A stretch of DNA of 64,000 bases from a virus. A program made the translations under genes and the position numbers. Under the pieces are notes generated by a model that saw only the letters and a program-made list of their open reading frames with translations, ran no database searches and was not told the DNA's origin. The stretch covers positions 60,608 to 124,607 of IMG/VR virus record IMGVR_UViG_3300030685_000017; one strand, 5' to 3'. The first letter of the stretch is position 1. The number at the start of each line of letters is the position of its first letter. This document shows positions 14,734 through 24,164 of this stretch, piece by piece.

Positions 14734-14910
14734 ATGAAACTTATAATTGTTAAAATTGTTATTGATTTAATGATTATTGCGCTTGCTACTTGTGAAGTCT
14801 ATATATATGCCATTAATAAAAATATGACTACTTTATTAATCTGGTATTTTACAACAGCTATATGGAGCATTATTTTAGGTATGAATATTATGAATTTAAG
14901 ATATGTTTAA
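14734..14910 (+). CDS. small two-helix membrane protein
   Basis: 58 residues from ATG 14734 with AAAAGGAGAAG upstream; an in-frame ATG at 14695 would overlap the preceding gene. Two hydrophobic segments (IVKIVIDLMIIALATC and LLIWYFTTAIWSIILGM). Unknown function. Confidence 0.6.
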   Translation: MKLIIVKIVIDLMIIALATCEVYIYAINKNMTTLLIWYFTTAIWSIILGMNIMNLRYV

Positions 14911-15052
14911 ATTAAAATCAGTTCGTTTAATTTTAGAAAATAAATTTAGATTAAGAAATGCAAAAAATTATTTATTAGTTGAGTATAACTTACCTAAATA
15001 TTTATATTTTAGAAATGAATTAGAACAGGAGAAGAAAGAAAATGGATACTAA
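14903..15052 (+). CDS. 49-residue basic protein
   Basis: ATG 14903 overlaps the end of the membrane gene and its stop lies 11 bases inside the exonuclease gene. The product is basic and hydrophobic (MFKLKSVRLILENKFRLRNA, KYLYFRNELEQEKKENGY). A weak TTTAAG precedes the start. Listed for its overlaps at both ends. Confidence 0.4.
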   Translation: MFKLKSVRLILENKFRLRNAKNYLLVEYNLPKYLYFRNELEQEKKENGY

Positions 15053-15638
15053 TCAGATTATGGTGGATATAGAAACACTTGGAACATCAAGTAACGCTTT
15101 TATTATTCAAATAGGGGCATGTGTATTTAATATATCTACTGGGGAAATATTAAGTCAATTTAATATGTGTACCGATTTAAGTAAAGAATCAGAAATAAAA
15201 ATAGAAGGAAGTATTTTAGATTGGTGGATTTCTGATCCCACAAGACTTTCTACACTTTCAAATTTATTTAAAAACACAGATGGAAAGTTATCAAATAAAG
15301 ATTTAATGGAAGAATTTTATCATTGGATACTAAAAGTGCAGGGTATTTATATGATAAAGAATATGTGGGGGAATGGGACAACTTTTGATAATGTAATTAT
15401 TAAGAATTCTTTTATAAAATATGGATTATGTTACCCAATTGGATATAGAAATGATATGGATATGAGGACTATTATTGCGTTGGCATCTGATATATCGGGA
15501 GAAGAAAGTCAAGATTTTGTTAAAAGAAATTGTTTACCAGAAGATCAATTAACCAATCATAATGCTTTAAGCGATGCAATTAATCAGGCTCATGTGGTTA
15601 CTTGCGCTTATAATATTATAAAACATGGAGGGCGATAA
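15042..15638 (+). CDS. DEDDh 3'-5' exonuclease
   Basis: 198 residues, RNase-H-like exonuclease fold. MVDIETLGT supplies the first Asp and Glu, TFDNVIIKN the second Asp and HNALSDA the His and last Asp. The layout and the LGTSSNAFIIQIGA start resemble the small phage/Rv2179c-type exoribonuclease group. Likely trims RNA or DNA 3' ends. AGGAGAAG site upstream. Confidence 0.8.
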   Translation: MDTNQIMVDIETLGTSSNAFIIQIGACVFNISTGEILSQFNMCTDLSKESEIKIEGSILDWWISDPTRLSTLSNLFKNTDGKLSNKDLMEEFYHWILKVQGIYMIKNMWGNGTTFDNVIIKNSFIKYGLCYPIGYRNDMDMRTIIALASDISGEESQDFVKRNCLPEDQLTNHNALSDAINQAHVVTCAYNIIKHGGR

Positions 15639-15640
15639 GT

Positions 15641-16144
15641 ATGATAATATCAACTATTTTAGTGGTAATAAAAATTGCCATAATAGGAATAATTATAGTG
15701 TTACTAAAAATTGGAGTGTACGACTATTACAAAGAAAAACAAGATAAATTACACGAACAAATGTTCAAAAATAAGTATCCGCAGATTTATAATTTATTAG
15801 ACCAGATATGTGCTCCGGAGTTTTGTGGAGAATTATTGCGTTTGAGAGATGAATTAGTCACTTTAAACGATACTATCACAAAATATCAGGTATTAAAGGA
15901 TTTGATCCCAATTAACTCTGAAATTCACTCAGACTTGTGTTCACTATTACAGCCTTTGAAAGAGCAATTTCATACCGATTTATATAATTATGAAATGGAA
16001 TTTCAAAATAAAGAGCAATTTTTTAAAAGTAATTTATATCTATTTGAACGTATTAAAGAAGATGCCCCAGATAGTTATAATTTCTATATGGAATGGATAA
16101 AAGAATTTAGAGAAAGAAAGAAATATTTTGGATTAAAATCTTAA
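15641..16144 (+). CDS. membrane-anchored helical protein
   Basis: 167 residues: one N-terminal hydrophobic segment (ILVVIKIAIIGIIIVLLKIG) followed by a long charged helical region, probably cytoplasmic coiled coil. It starts two bases after the exonuclease stop. Function unknown. Confidence 0.65.
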   Translation: MIISTILVVIKIAIIGIIIVLLKIGVYDYYKEKQDKLHEQMFKNKYPQIYNLLDQICAPEFCGELLRLRDELVTLNDTITKYQVLKDLIPINSEIHSDLCSLLQPLKEQFHTDLYNYEMEFQNKEQFFKSNLYLFERIKEDAPDSYNFYMEWIKEFRERKKYFGLKS

Positions 16145-16150
16145 TTCTCC

Positions 16151-16179
16151 TTGACATTTTGCTTATCTTGTGTTATTAT
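16151..16179 (+). promoter_or_regulatory. sigma-A-type promoter
   Basis: TTGACA (16151-16156), 17 bases, TATTAT (16174-16179), then AAG-AATACAA. It begins the unit leading into the recombinase and cysteine desulfurase genes. Confidence 0.8.
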
Positions 16180-16208
16180 AAGAATACAAAATAAAAAAGG
16201 AGAAGAAC

Positions 16209-16439
16209 ATGAATAAAAGTAGACGCTTAATTATTAATCAAGCATGTGATGGTATCAAAACAAATTTAGATATCCTTAATCAATGTAAAGAAGAGGAAGA
16301 TGAAACTAAAGAGTGTATTCCAGAAAACCTACAAGGAGGTATGAAATATTACGAATCAGAAAAGTATGTAGATATTTTAGATGAAGAAATTAAAACAATT
16401 AATAGTTCAGTAGAAAATATTAAAATACGACTTATTTAA
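16209..16439 (+). CDS. small acidic helical protein
   Basis: 76 residues, AAAAGGAGAAG site, first gene after the promoter. Acidic, helical (EEIKTINSSVENIKIRLI). No recognisable family. Confidence 0.65.
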   Translation: MNKSRRLIINQACDGIKTNLDILNQCKEEEDETKECIPENLQGGMKYYESEKYVDILDEEIKTINSSVENIKIRLI

Positions 16440-16455
16440 AGGAGAAATCTATGTT

Positions 16456-16788
16456 ATGCTTTCAGAAGAAGAAAAAAGTAAAATAGTTCTTGATGCAGAG
16501 AACAATTTAAAATTGTATGTTTCACAACGTAATTTTCAATTGTCTCATGTACCAGTAGATCCATTAATTCTTATCATAGTATCTTTATTAAGCACTGTTG
16601 GATTGGTTACCAAATATGGTATACCAGCTATCATATGTATTTGGTTTTATATTCTTTGTTTAATCTTATTTCGTACTCCAAAAGGTTATAATCAAGATCA
16701 ATTATTAGAATTTAAACCTTTAACGGATGAACAAAAACAAGATTTATTTAAACAATATGAAGAGCGTAAAAGCAAACACATACATTAA
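16456..16788 (+). CDS. small membrane protein
   Basis: 110 residues with a central hydrophobic region forming two segments (PLILIIVSLLSTVGLV and IPAIICIWFYILCLILF) and charged ends. The ATG at 16456 is in frame; another ATG five bases earlier gives only a short peptide. Unknown function. Confidence 0.65.
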   Translation: MLSEEEKSKIVLDAENNLKLYVSQRNFQLSHVPVDPLILIIVSLLSTVGLVTKYGIPAIICIWFYILCLILFRTPKGYNQDQLLEFKPLTDEQKQDLFKQYEERKSKHIH

Positions 16789-16799
16789 ATGGAGGAAAA

Positions 16800-17798
16800 A
16801 TGCAAGGACGTATTGAGCATACTTTACAAAGAGAACAGTCTATAGAAAAGAAGTTAAAAGATTTACCAAGTTATATGACTGAATATTATTATGCTATATC
16901 TGCAAACTTAGAGAGTGTAAGTGTATTAAGTTATATTAATATTATAAATCAATATATATGTTTTATTTCATCTTTAGGTAAAGAACCTAACTTTATAGAA
17001 TTACAAAATAATGTTGCTCAATTTTTAAAATCAAAAGAAACACGGATACAAAGAGGAACAATTGTACAATCATCTAGTGCTAATGTAACAAAAATACATT
17101 CAGCATTAAAAAATTTTATGGAATTCTTATGTAGTAAGCGTTATATTACCGATAATCCAATGGTCTTTATTAAAAGAATTAAACGAAAAGATGAAGTAAA
17201 AAGATATAAACTTAATATATCAGACTTAAATGATATTATTACTGCTGTAGATTATGAGCAAGGAACTGGAAGAGAAAGACAAATACAATTAGAATGGAAA
17301 TCAAGAAATAAATTAATTTTATTATTATTTATGAACACCGGAATGAGAGAAACTGCTCTCAGTGAAATAAATCTTTCTGATATTGATTTTGAAAACAATA
17401 TATTAAGAATTATAGATAAGGGCTCAAAACACCACGAATATCAAATTGATCATTTAATTGTTTATATACAAGACTGGTTAAGAAAAAGAGAACAATTAAT
17501 GAGAGGTTATCATGCAAATGATGCTTTATTTATTTCAGAACGCAGAACAAGAATTTCTAGTAAAGCAATTATAGATATAGTTGGAAAAGTATCTATGCAA
17601 GGATTGGGGTATAGAATTACTCCACATAAGTTACGTGCCGCCTTTTGTACTATTATGTATGAAGAAACAAAAGATATTGAATTTGTTAGACAAGCAGTAG
17701 GACATTCTAATGTTGCTGTAACTCAACGATATATTGTCAGTGATAATTCAGCACGTAAACAATCTGCATTGATTATGGCTAAAGGTTTAGGTATGTGA
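16800..17798 (+). CDS. tyrosine recombinase
   Basis: 332 residues, AGGAGG site. N-terminal SAM-like DNA-binding helices, then the catalytic domain with GMRETALS (first Arg), HKLRAAF (His-x-x-Arg), GHSN (second His) and TQRYIVS (nucleophilic Tyr). Acts on DNA sites as an XerC/D-like or integrase-type enzyme. It lies in the early region, is followed 8-16 bases later by the cysteine desulfurase gene, and is one of three such enzymes in the window. No attachment site could be assigned. Confidence 0.9.
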   Translation: MQGRIEHTLQREQSIEKKLKDLPSYMTEYYYAISANLESVSVLSYINIINQYICFISSLGKEPNFIELQNNVAQFLKSKETRIQRGTIVQSSSANVTKIHSALKNFMEFLCSKRYITDNPMVFIKRIKRKDEVKRYKLNISDLNDIITAVDYEQGTGRERQIQLEWKSRNKLILLLFMNTGMRETALSEINLSDIDFENNILRIIDKGSKHHEYQIDHLIVYIQDWLRKREQLMRGYHANDALFISERRTRISSKAIIDIVGKVSMQGLGYRITPHKLRAAFCTIMYEETKDIEFVRQAVGHSNVAVTQRYIVSDNSARKQSALIMAKGLGM

Positions 17799-17814
17799 GA
17801 AGAAGGTGAATAGT

Positions 17815-18939
17815 TTGATTTATTTAGATAATGCGGCAACTACGCCAGTAAAATCAGAAGTATTAAGTGTAATTATGGATGTATTACAAAATAATTATGG
17901 AAATCCTAGTTCGGTATATCAATATGGATTAGATAGTAAAAGAATACTTGAAGATTCTCGTAAGAAAATAGCAGAACATCTTAATTGTTTTCCAGATGAA
18001 ATTATCTTTACTTCTGGATCTTGTGAATCAAATAGTTTGGCTTTACATATCTTATCCAAAGATCTAAATTGTGACAAAAGAATATTCATCAGTAAATTAG
18101 AACATAAATCAATTAATATGGCACTTGGAAGTAGTGATCATTATATTAATAATGACCATCAGGGTTTTATAGATATTGATATGATAGAACATATCTGTAA
18201 AAAATATAAAAATAACTCTACTTTTAATATCGCTTTTTCTATTCAATATGCAAACAATGAAATTGGTACTATACAGTATATGAATAGAATTAGTGAAATT
18301 ATTCACGATTATGGTTATATATTGCATACAGATGCAACACAGTTTATCGGTAATGATCATATAGATTTGCAACAATTAAATGTTGATTTATTAAGTCTAA
18401 GTGGTCAAAAAATTGGAACTCCAAAAGGGATAGGATTACTTTATATTAAACGAGGAATAAAAGCTACTCCTATTATTTTTGGATCTCAAGAAAGAGGATT
18501 ACGAGGAGGTACGGAAAATATTGCGTTTATAGCAGGATTTGCTAAAGCTTTTGATTTATTAGATTATAGTAATAATACAGAAGTTAGACTTAAACGTGAC
18601 TATTTATGGACTGAACTACATAGAGCAATACCAGAGACTTTTATAAATGGTTCTGCTTTAACACAAAATCGTTTAGTTAATAACTTAAATATATGTTTTC
18701 TAAATAAAAATGGTCAGAATATATTATATATGCTTGATAATTCTTTAAAATGCTGTGTTTCTATGGGAAGTGCTTGTAATAGTGGAGCAACAGAACCTAG
18801 TCAAGTATTACTTAATTTAGGATTACCAAAAGAAGAGGTTAATTCTTCTATTCGCTTTACATTAAGTAATAATAATAGTTATGAAGATATTAATAATGTA
18901 ACTAATTTTCTTAATATTATACAAAATAAATTAAAATAA
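17815..18939 (+). CDS. cysteine desulfurase (NifS/IscS-like)
   Basis: 374 residues from TTG 17815, chosen because AGAAGGTG is 6 bases upstream; GTG 17806 is the alternative. PLP-dependent removal of sulfur from cysteine. YLDNAATTP start, ISKLEHKSIN (His stacking on PLP), HTDATQFIG (Asp), SLSGQKIGTPKG (PLP Lys; most relatives have His where Gln stands), RGGTEN, and SMGSACNSG with the catalytic Cys. All key residues except that neighbour are present. It could serve Fe-S assembly or thio-modification of tRNA or DNA. No dnd or ssp partner genes are seen. Confidence 0.9.
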   Translation: MIYLDNAATTPVKSEVLSVIMDVLQNNYGNPSSVYQYGLDSKRILEDSRKKIAEHLNCFPDEIIFTSGSCESNSLALHILSKDLNCDKRIFISKLEHKSINMALGSSDHYINNDHQGFIDIDMIEHICKKYKNNSTFNIAFSIQYANNEIGTIQYMNRISEIIHDYGYILHTDATQFIGNDHIDLQQLNVDLLSLSGQKIGTPKGIGLLYIKRGIKATPIIFGSQERGLRGGTENIAFIAGFAKAFDLLDYSNNTEVRLKRDYLWTELHRAIPETFINGSALTQNRLVNNLNICFLNKNGQNILYMLDNSLKCCVSMGSACNSGATEPSQVLLNLGLPKEEVNSSIRFTLSNNNSYEDINNVTNFLNIIQNKLK

Positions 18940-18952
18940 AAGGAGATCATAT

Positions 18953-19153
18953 ATGAAAAAAGTAACAATTTCTACTAAACAAGAAACATTAACTTATACT
19001 CTAGGAGAACTTATGACTGTGGGAGCAGAGAGATTTAGAAAACCCATGGATAGAGCCACGTATGTAAAGAAAGATAAAATGTTTAAACGTCTAATGGCTA
19101 TTACTAAGCCTGTAGAATTACCGCAGAAAGATAAAAAGGAAGTGAAGGCATAA
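18953..19153 (+). CDS. small hypothetical protein
   Basis: 66 residues, AAAAGGAGAT site, basic C-terminus. The middle (LGELMTVGAERFRKPMDRATYVKKD) has no known family signature. One base overlap with the next gene. Confidence 0.6.
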   Translation: MKKVTISTKQETLTYTLGELMTVGAERFRKPMDRATYVKKDKMFKRLMAITKPVELPQKDKKEVKA

Positions 19154-19779
19154 TGAATAATAATAATATCTACAATACAAATGTGTTAGATAAAATTCAA
19201 TTATTAAATATGGCAAGAGATATTTCTCGTGTGGAAAAAAGAAAAGGGAATATATTATCTCAAAAAACTATAAAAGTAGCAGAAATAATATTCTGTGCAG
19301 ATGATGATTATCCTTTACATCCTTTTTATTATGCAATTTTAGATGATGATGATACATGCTATGTCATTGGAGATTTTGTATTAGTGAGTGGTATAAATTG
19401 TAATAGAATTGGAATTCTTAATAATATAATGATACGAGAAGATGCTAAAAAATTTTGGTCACATGATATTACAGAACAAGTTATTTGCAATTTATTTGAA
19501 AATTTAGAAAATTTTAAATATATATTAAATAATCTAACTCAATATTATAATCAAGAAAAAGATGATGATAAATTAAAATATGTTCATACTTTGTTAAATC
19601 ACAACTCGGTAAGAAGTAATAGTTCTTCTACTTTTTATACAACACTACCACATACACAACATTATAATATAACAATACCCGATATTATAGAACGTGATGT
19701 TGCGGTAGATGATGCGGAAGTACAAATAACTATACCACACGCAGAAATAGAAGTAGAAACCATTGTACATAATTTTTAA
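19153..19779 (+). CDS. hypothetical protein
   Basis: 208 residues, ATG overlapping the previous stop. The first 150 residues are alpha-beta; the C-terminal 40 residues are Ser/Thr-rich then repeat an acidic/Ile pattern (AEVQITIPHAEIEVETIVHNF region). No motif recognised. Confidence 0.65.
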   Translation: MNNNNIYNTNVLDKIQLLNMARDISRVEKRKGNILSQKTIKVAEIIFCADDDYPLHPFYYAILDDDDTCYVIGDFVLVSGINCNRIGILNNIMIREDAKKFWSHDITEQVICNLFENLENFKYILNNLTQYYNQEKDDDKLKYVHTLLNHNSVRSNSSSTFYTTLPHTQHYNITIPDIIERDVAVDDAEVQITIPHAEIEVETIVHNF

Positions 19780-19785
19780 TTTATA

Positions 19786-19814
19786 TTGACATTAGTTATA
19801 AAATGTGTTATAAT
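19786..19814 (+). promoter_or_regulatory. sigma-A-type promoter, CTTACAA class
   Basis: TTGACA, 17 bases, TATAAT, then GAA-CTTACAA. Near-consensus. Starts the replication unit with the SSB-like gene. Confidence 0.9.
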
Positions 19815-19864
19815 GAACTTACAAAAGAAGTAAGTACCACATAAAAATATTAAAGGAGAAAATA

Positions 19865-20758
19865 ATGAGTACAGAGTTAAAAACAAATTTAAAACCAGCG
19901 TTGGCGACAGTTAAGGTAAGTGGTGTTTTAAGTGAAAAACATTTTGAACACAAAGATAACGCAAAAACAGGTAAGCCAATGATTGAAGGTACTTGTACTG
20001 TAAAGGTAGATGATATTAATTTTATTCCTTTCAGATCATCTCAGCCTTCCACTACTGCCGCTGGAACGGCAAATCAGATTTATGCAGGGTTAAAAACAGT
20101 AGAAGAGACCTTTAAACCCATATCAGAAGTTGGGGAAGCGGATGCAGATAAATTAACTGTATCTGGTGACCTCAATATGTATACTCATAATGGGAAAGAT
20201 TTAATAGGATTTAAAGGTACATTCTATAATAGACCAAAATCTTTAGACAGTTTTAAACCAGAAGCTACTTTCGAAGTAGAAACGTATATTAGATCTATTG
20301 CTTCAGAAGTAGATAAGGACGGCATTGAATCAGGAAATGTACTTGTCCGTGGTTGGGTTCCACAGTACGATGGAAGTGTACAACCTATTACACTTATTGC
20401 TCCACAAGAAGATGATATTGCTTCTGCTATTCAACAGGTATATAAAGCTGGAGATACAGCGAGATTTTTTGGAACAATTATTAATTCTAAAGCGGAGTAT
20501 GATAAGAATATTCCGGTTGCTGTTGGAAAACCAAGAGTACAGCATATTGTAGAATATAAAAATGCATTGATTATTGCTTCTGGTTCTGCTCCTTATGGAT
20601 CTTCTGATGATTATGAAAATCATGTCCCTTATGATAAAGCAACAATTGATCTTGCTGTGAGTATCAGGGATGAAGGAAGTTCATTTTCTTCTGTACCAAG
20701 TACACCAACACAGGCAACTACTACAGCTAATACAACCGGTAGAAAACTTAATTTTTAA
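19865..20758 (+). CDS. SSB-like protein
   Basis: 297 residues, AAAGGAG site. A beta-rich protein with internal strand patterns (ALATVKVSGVLSEKHFEH, DLNMYTHNGKDLIGFKG, NVLVRGWVPQYDG) like tandem OB folds, and a flexible Ser/Thr-rich C-terminal linker ending GRKLNF. It is the first gene after a strong promoter and directly precedes the Sak4-like ATPase, the usual order for a phage ssDNA-binding protein. The assignment rests mostly on context. Confidence 0.55.
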   Translation: MSTELKTNLKPALATVKVSGVLSEKHFEHKDNAKTGKPMIEGTCTVKVDDINFIPFRSSQPSTTAAGTANQIYAGLKTVEETFKPISEVGEADADKLTVSGDLNMYTHNGKDLIGFKGTFYNRPKSLDSFKPEATFEVETYIRSIASEVDKDGIESGNVLVRGWVPQYDGSVQPITLIAPQEDDIASAIQQVYKAGDTARFFGTIINSKAEYDKNIPVAVGKPRVQHIVEYKNALIIASGSAPYGSSDDYENHVPYDKATIDLAVSIRDEGSSFSSVPSTPTQATTTANTTGRKLNF

Positions 20759-20817
20759 TTATAAAATATAAATAGGCTAATGAAATAGTATGAAAATAAG
20801 CCACATATGGAGGAAAA

Positions 20818-21798
20818 ATGGCAGTAATTGATATTTTTAACCCACAGGTCACAGCAATTGCAAAAGGACTTGAAGGGAAAACTTTCTTCATTTATGGTTC
20901 TAACTCTGTTGGTAAAACATCACAAACGGTAAAAGCAAGTAAACCATTTGTTATTGCTACTGAGTCTGGACTCAATGCAACAGCAGGAGTTAGATATGAA
21001 AGAGTAAATACTTGGTCTGATTTTAAAAAGATTGTACAGCAGTTTACTAATAAAGCTACCGTAGAAAAAGCAAGAGAAATGTATGATACTATTATTATTG
21101 ATGAAGTTTATGCTTCTTCAATTCTATGTCAGAATTATGTACTTGCTGTATATGGTAATGGAGCTTTAACGTTAGGAGATGGTACTGGAAAAACTAACCT
21201 CTATCAAATCTATGAAAAAATTTTCTTCGATACGGTAAATTCTTTACTTTCTGCTAACTTCACAGTTATTTTTATTGGTCATGAGCAGAAGAAAGAGGGA
21301 GATAAAGTTCGTCCTTATGGTGATAAACGTTGTATTAATCCTATTGTTAATTTTGTTGACTATGTAATTTATGTAAAAAGTAATGGAGTTGATGCAGACG
21401 GAAAATTAATTCCATCTTCGGCTTATCTTGCAGAAACAGATGAATATTTTGCTAGAACAAGATTTGATACTACACCTACATTTATTAAAGAATTTACAAT
21501 GGATAATTTAGTTGAAGCAATTAATATTGGTGTAGAAGGAAAAGCAAGAGATACCGGAACCAGATTAATTACTTATGACGAGCAGAAAGCTAAAAACACT
21601 ACAACAGAAATAGATTTTGATACTTTAATGACTGCACTTGATGAAGTAGCATATAAATTTGTAGAAACTAATAGATCAGAAATTTTAACCGAAGTAACAG
21701 AAAAAGTATTAGGTACAGGTCATAAAGTACATGAATGCAATAAAAATCAAATTGAAGCATTACAAATTATATTCGATGAATTGACGCTTAGATTATAA
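20818..21798 (+). CDS. Sak4-like RecA-fold ATPase
   Basis: 326 residues. Walker A FIYGSNSVGKTSQT at about residues 25-38, Walker B YDTIIIDEVYA near 95, and NFTVIFIGHEQKK, the sensor strand typical of Sak4/RAD55-like phage single-strand annealing ATPases. It probably works with the upstream SSB-like protein in recombination-dependent replication. ATG has AGGAGG upstream. Confidence 0.8.
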   Translation: MAVIDIFNPQVTAIAKGLEGKTFFIYGSNSVGKTSQTVKASKPFVIATESGLNATAGVRYERVNTWSDFKKIVQQFTNKATVEKAREMYDTIIIDEVYASSILCQNYVLAVYGNGALTLGDGTGKTNLYQIYEKIFFDTVNSLLSANFTVIFIGHEQKKEGDKVRPYGDKRCINPIVNFVDYVIYVKSNGVDADGKLIPSSAYLAETDEYFARTRFDTTPTFIKEFTMDNLVEAINIGVEGKARDTGTRLITYDEQKAKNTTTEIDFDTLMTALDEVAYKFVETNRSEILTEVTEKVLGTGHKVHECNKNQIEALQIIFDELTLRL

Positions 21799-21806
21799 AA
21801 ATAAAT

Positions 21807-21838
21807 CTACTCTCTGTCTTGTAAGAGATAGAGAGTAG
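21807..21838 (+). other. 13-bp hairpin between genes
   Basis: CTACTCTCTGTCT pairs with AGATAGAGAGTAG-type sequence (one G-U) around a short loop. It lies 8 bases after the ATPase stop and just before the ribosome binding site of the next gene, with no T run. A processing, stabilising or attenuating element is possible. Confidence 0.55.
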
Positions 21839-21851
21839 TAAAAGGAATTAT

Positions 21852-22451
21852 ATGTCTAAAATATATAAATGTTATTTATGTGGAAATCCTATTTTAGATG
21901 GAGAAGTTCAAGTATACAAAAATCGTCATGCACATATGAATTGTTTTAATACCAGTGTAAAAATGATGTCAGAAGAAGGTATTAAAAAGGCTAATATTGC
22001 CGAAGGAACGGAAAAAGCGAAAAGAACAAGAAGCTCTGTACAGAACGTTAAAAGTGAGTTTAAATCGCCTATTTCGGAAGAAGATGATAAGGCTAGGGTA
22101 ATATTCTTAGACTATCTACAAAAGCTCCTTTTAGTGCCTAAAGTACCCCCTAAGTCCCTTATACTGGCTTCAAAATACAGGGATAACGGATATACATGGA
22201 AAAATATGAAACTAGCAATTCAATGGTATATAGAGGTACAAAATCATACTATAAATCAAGAACAGAATATTGTTGCGTTAATTCCATATATATATGACGA
22301 TGCAAAGAAGTATTATGAAGATTTAGAATACATACAAACTATTAATAAAGGTATAGATACCAATAACTTTTATAAGGAGACAACTTATAAGTTTACCCCC
22401 AAAACAAGTACGAATACAAAAAAAATTGATATTAGTAAATTTACAGATTAA
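21852..22451 (+). CDS. zinc-finger replication-associated protein, possible helicase loader
   Basis: 199 residues. The N-terminus has a C2HC-type site (CYLCGNPI, then AHMNC), followed by a basic linker (EKAKRTRSS) and a helical domain (KVPPKSLILASKYRDNGYTW). It directly precedes the DnaB-like helicase gene, which suggests a loader or initiator accessory role; this is context inference. Confidence 0.6.
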   Translation: MSKIYKCYLCGNPILDGEVQVYKNRHAHMNCFNTSVKMMSEEGIKKANIAEGTEKAKRTRSSVQNVKSEFKSPISEEDDKARVIFLDYLQKLLLVPKVPPKSLILASKYRDNGYTWKNMKLAIQWYIEVQNHTINQEQNIVALIPYIYDDAKKYYEDLEYIQTINKGIDTNNFYKETTYKFTPKTSTNTKKIDISKFTD

Positions 22452-22459
22452 GAGGGGAT

Positions 22460-24157
22460 ATGGAAAAAGATGAAGCGCTGATTTGTAGACACAGTATTTT
22501 TGGTGTCTTGGGTTGTTTAATAAATAACCCAGATTTATTAGATGATTTAGATCATCCGCTTAAAACAGACGACTTCAATTGTGATATGTTTTACCAAATA
22601 ATGTATTCTCTTATATATAATTTGCATTCTGATAATTGTAAGGATATCACTCCTATGGCATTAGAAGATGCATTATCAAATTATCCTGACCAACATAAGA
22701 TCTTTAATGATTATAATTGGCAAGAATGGTTTATTCAAGCTAAAACTTTTGCTCAAAATGAAACTAACAATTTCGATTATTATTATAAACGAGTACGTAA
22801 ATTTTCTATGTTAAGATATTTGCAGAAAAAAGGATATGATGTTACTAAAATTTATAATTTTAATTTAAAAGAGTCAAAAGCAATTGAAGAAGAAGAAACA
22901 AAATTTGATAAAATGTCTATGCAAGACATTGTAGATATAATAGAATCAGAACTTGTAACAATTCCGTCAATGGAATTTTGTGTAAACACATTAACAAAAG
23001 ATGTTAAAGCGGGGGATGGTTTAAATAATTTAATAGATGAATTAATGGAAGCCCCTAACGTGGGTGTACCATTACAATCTCCAGTTCTTACTACAGCATG
23101 TAGAGGAATGCGTCTTGGTTGCCTTTATATGAGATCTGGAACTACTGGTTCTGGTAAGAGTAGATTATCGGTGGGTGATGCTTGTAAAATTTCTGTACCT
23201 TATTTCTTTAATATTGAAAAAAATAAATGGGAGCATACAGGATTTGCAGAGCCAACTGTATATATTACTACAGAATTACCAGTAGATGAAATACAAACTA
23301 TCATAGTAGCTACCGTAAGTGGAGTAAATGAAGAACATATTTTATACGGTAAGTATGAAGAAGGAGAACTTGAAAGAGTTCATCAAGCAAATATTTATAT
23401 AGATGAAAGTCCTTTATTTATATCTCATATACCTGATTTTTCTATAGAGGATATTAAAAATATTGTAAAAAGATATAAACGTGAAATGCATGTAAATTAT
23501 TTTTTCTTTGATTATATTCAAACATCATTACGTTTAATGTCAGAAATAGGAACAAAATCTCGTATGTCTGGATTAAAAGAGCATCAACTTTTACTTGTAT
23601 TCGCTACAGAATTAAAGACAATCTGTCAACAATTAAATGTATTTATTATGACAGGAAGTCAGTTAAATGGAGAAGCTAATTTAGCACCTATAAAGGATCA
23701 AAATTTATTAGCCGGTAGTAAGGCACTTGCGAATAAACTTGATTTGGGATGTATAAATTCAAAGCCAACTAGTAATGAGCTAAAGAAAGTAGAGAGTATA
23801 TTACAAAAATCTTTTATGATAGGAAAACATACACCTAACTCTACAACGTGGATTTATAAAATAAGACGAGGTAAATTATGCTCTGTTATTATTTGGTCTT
23901 ATGTAGATTTAGGAACTATGAGAATACATGATTTATTTGTTACTAACAATGATTTTGTTTTACAAAACGTTGACTTAGCGAATGTAGAGCATGTAGAAAA
24001 AGTTATTGAGACTAATTCTATTGCAATGAAAGATGTACCTGATGTATCTTTGGAAACTTTAGAAGTACCTACGGTAGAAAAAGCAGAAGAATTGGTAGTA
24101 GATAAAATAAAAGAAGATGTACCGATTATTGTAGGAAATAGAATTACAAATTGGTAG
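22460..24157 (+). CDS. dnaB: DnaB-like replicative helicase
   Basis: 565 residues. N-terminal helical domain (FGVLGCLINNPDLLDDL), then the RecA-like core with Walker A RSGTTGSGKSRLS near residue 230, TVYITTELPVDEIQT, Walker B NYFFFDYIQTS and IMTGSQLNGE. This is the DnaB layout: 5'-3' hexameric fork helicase. The C-terminus has an acidic extension of about 60 residues (VEHVEKVIETNS and on). GAGGGGAT site. The primase starts 7 bases later. Confidence 0.85.
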   Translation: MEKDEALICRHSIFGVLGCLINNPDLLDDLDHPLKTDDFNCDMFYQIMYSLIYNLHSDNCKDITPMALEDALSNYPDQHKIFNDYNWQEWFIQAKTFAQNETNNFDYYYKRVRKFSMLRYLQKKGYDVTKIYNFNLKESKAIEEEETKFDKMSMQDIVDIIESELVTIPSMEFCVNTLTKDVKAGDGLNNLIDELMEAPNVGVPLQSPVLTTACRGMRLGCLYMRSGTTGSGKSRLSVGDACKISVPYFFNIEKNKWEHTGFAEPTVYITTELPVDEIQTIIVATVSGVNEEHILYGKYEEGELERVHQANIYIDESPLFISHIPDFSIEDIKNIVKRYKREMHVNYFFFDYIQTSLRLMSEIGTKSRMSGLKEHQLLLVFATELKTICQQLNVFIMTGSQLNGEANLAPIKDQNLLAGSKALANKLDLGCINSKPTSNELKKVESILQKSFMIGKHTPNSTTWIYKIRRGKLCSVIIWSYVDLGTMRIHDLFVTNNDFVLQNVDLANVEHVEKVIETNSIAMKDVPDVSLETLEVPTVEKAEELVVDKIKEDVPIIVGNRITNW

Positions 24158-24164
24158 GTGAGAT

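Noticed and set aside
1-16000. Genome-wide reassignment of TAG or TGA
   Set aside because: Several intact genes end in TAG or TGA with the next gene starting at once, and only single in-frame stops occur in two small genes. Local mutation or readthrough fits better.
17815-18939. A DNA phosphorothioation (Dnd) operon
   Set aside because: Only the desulfurase is present; no DndB, C, D or E-like genes adjoin it in this window.
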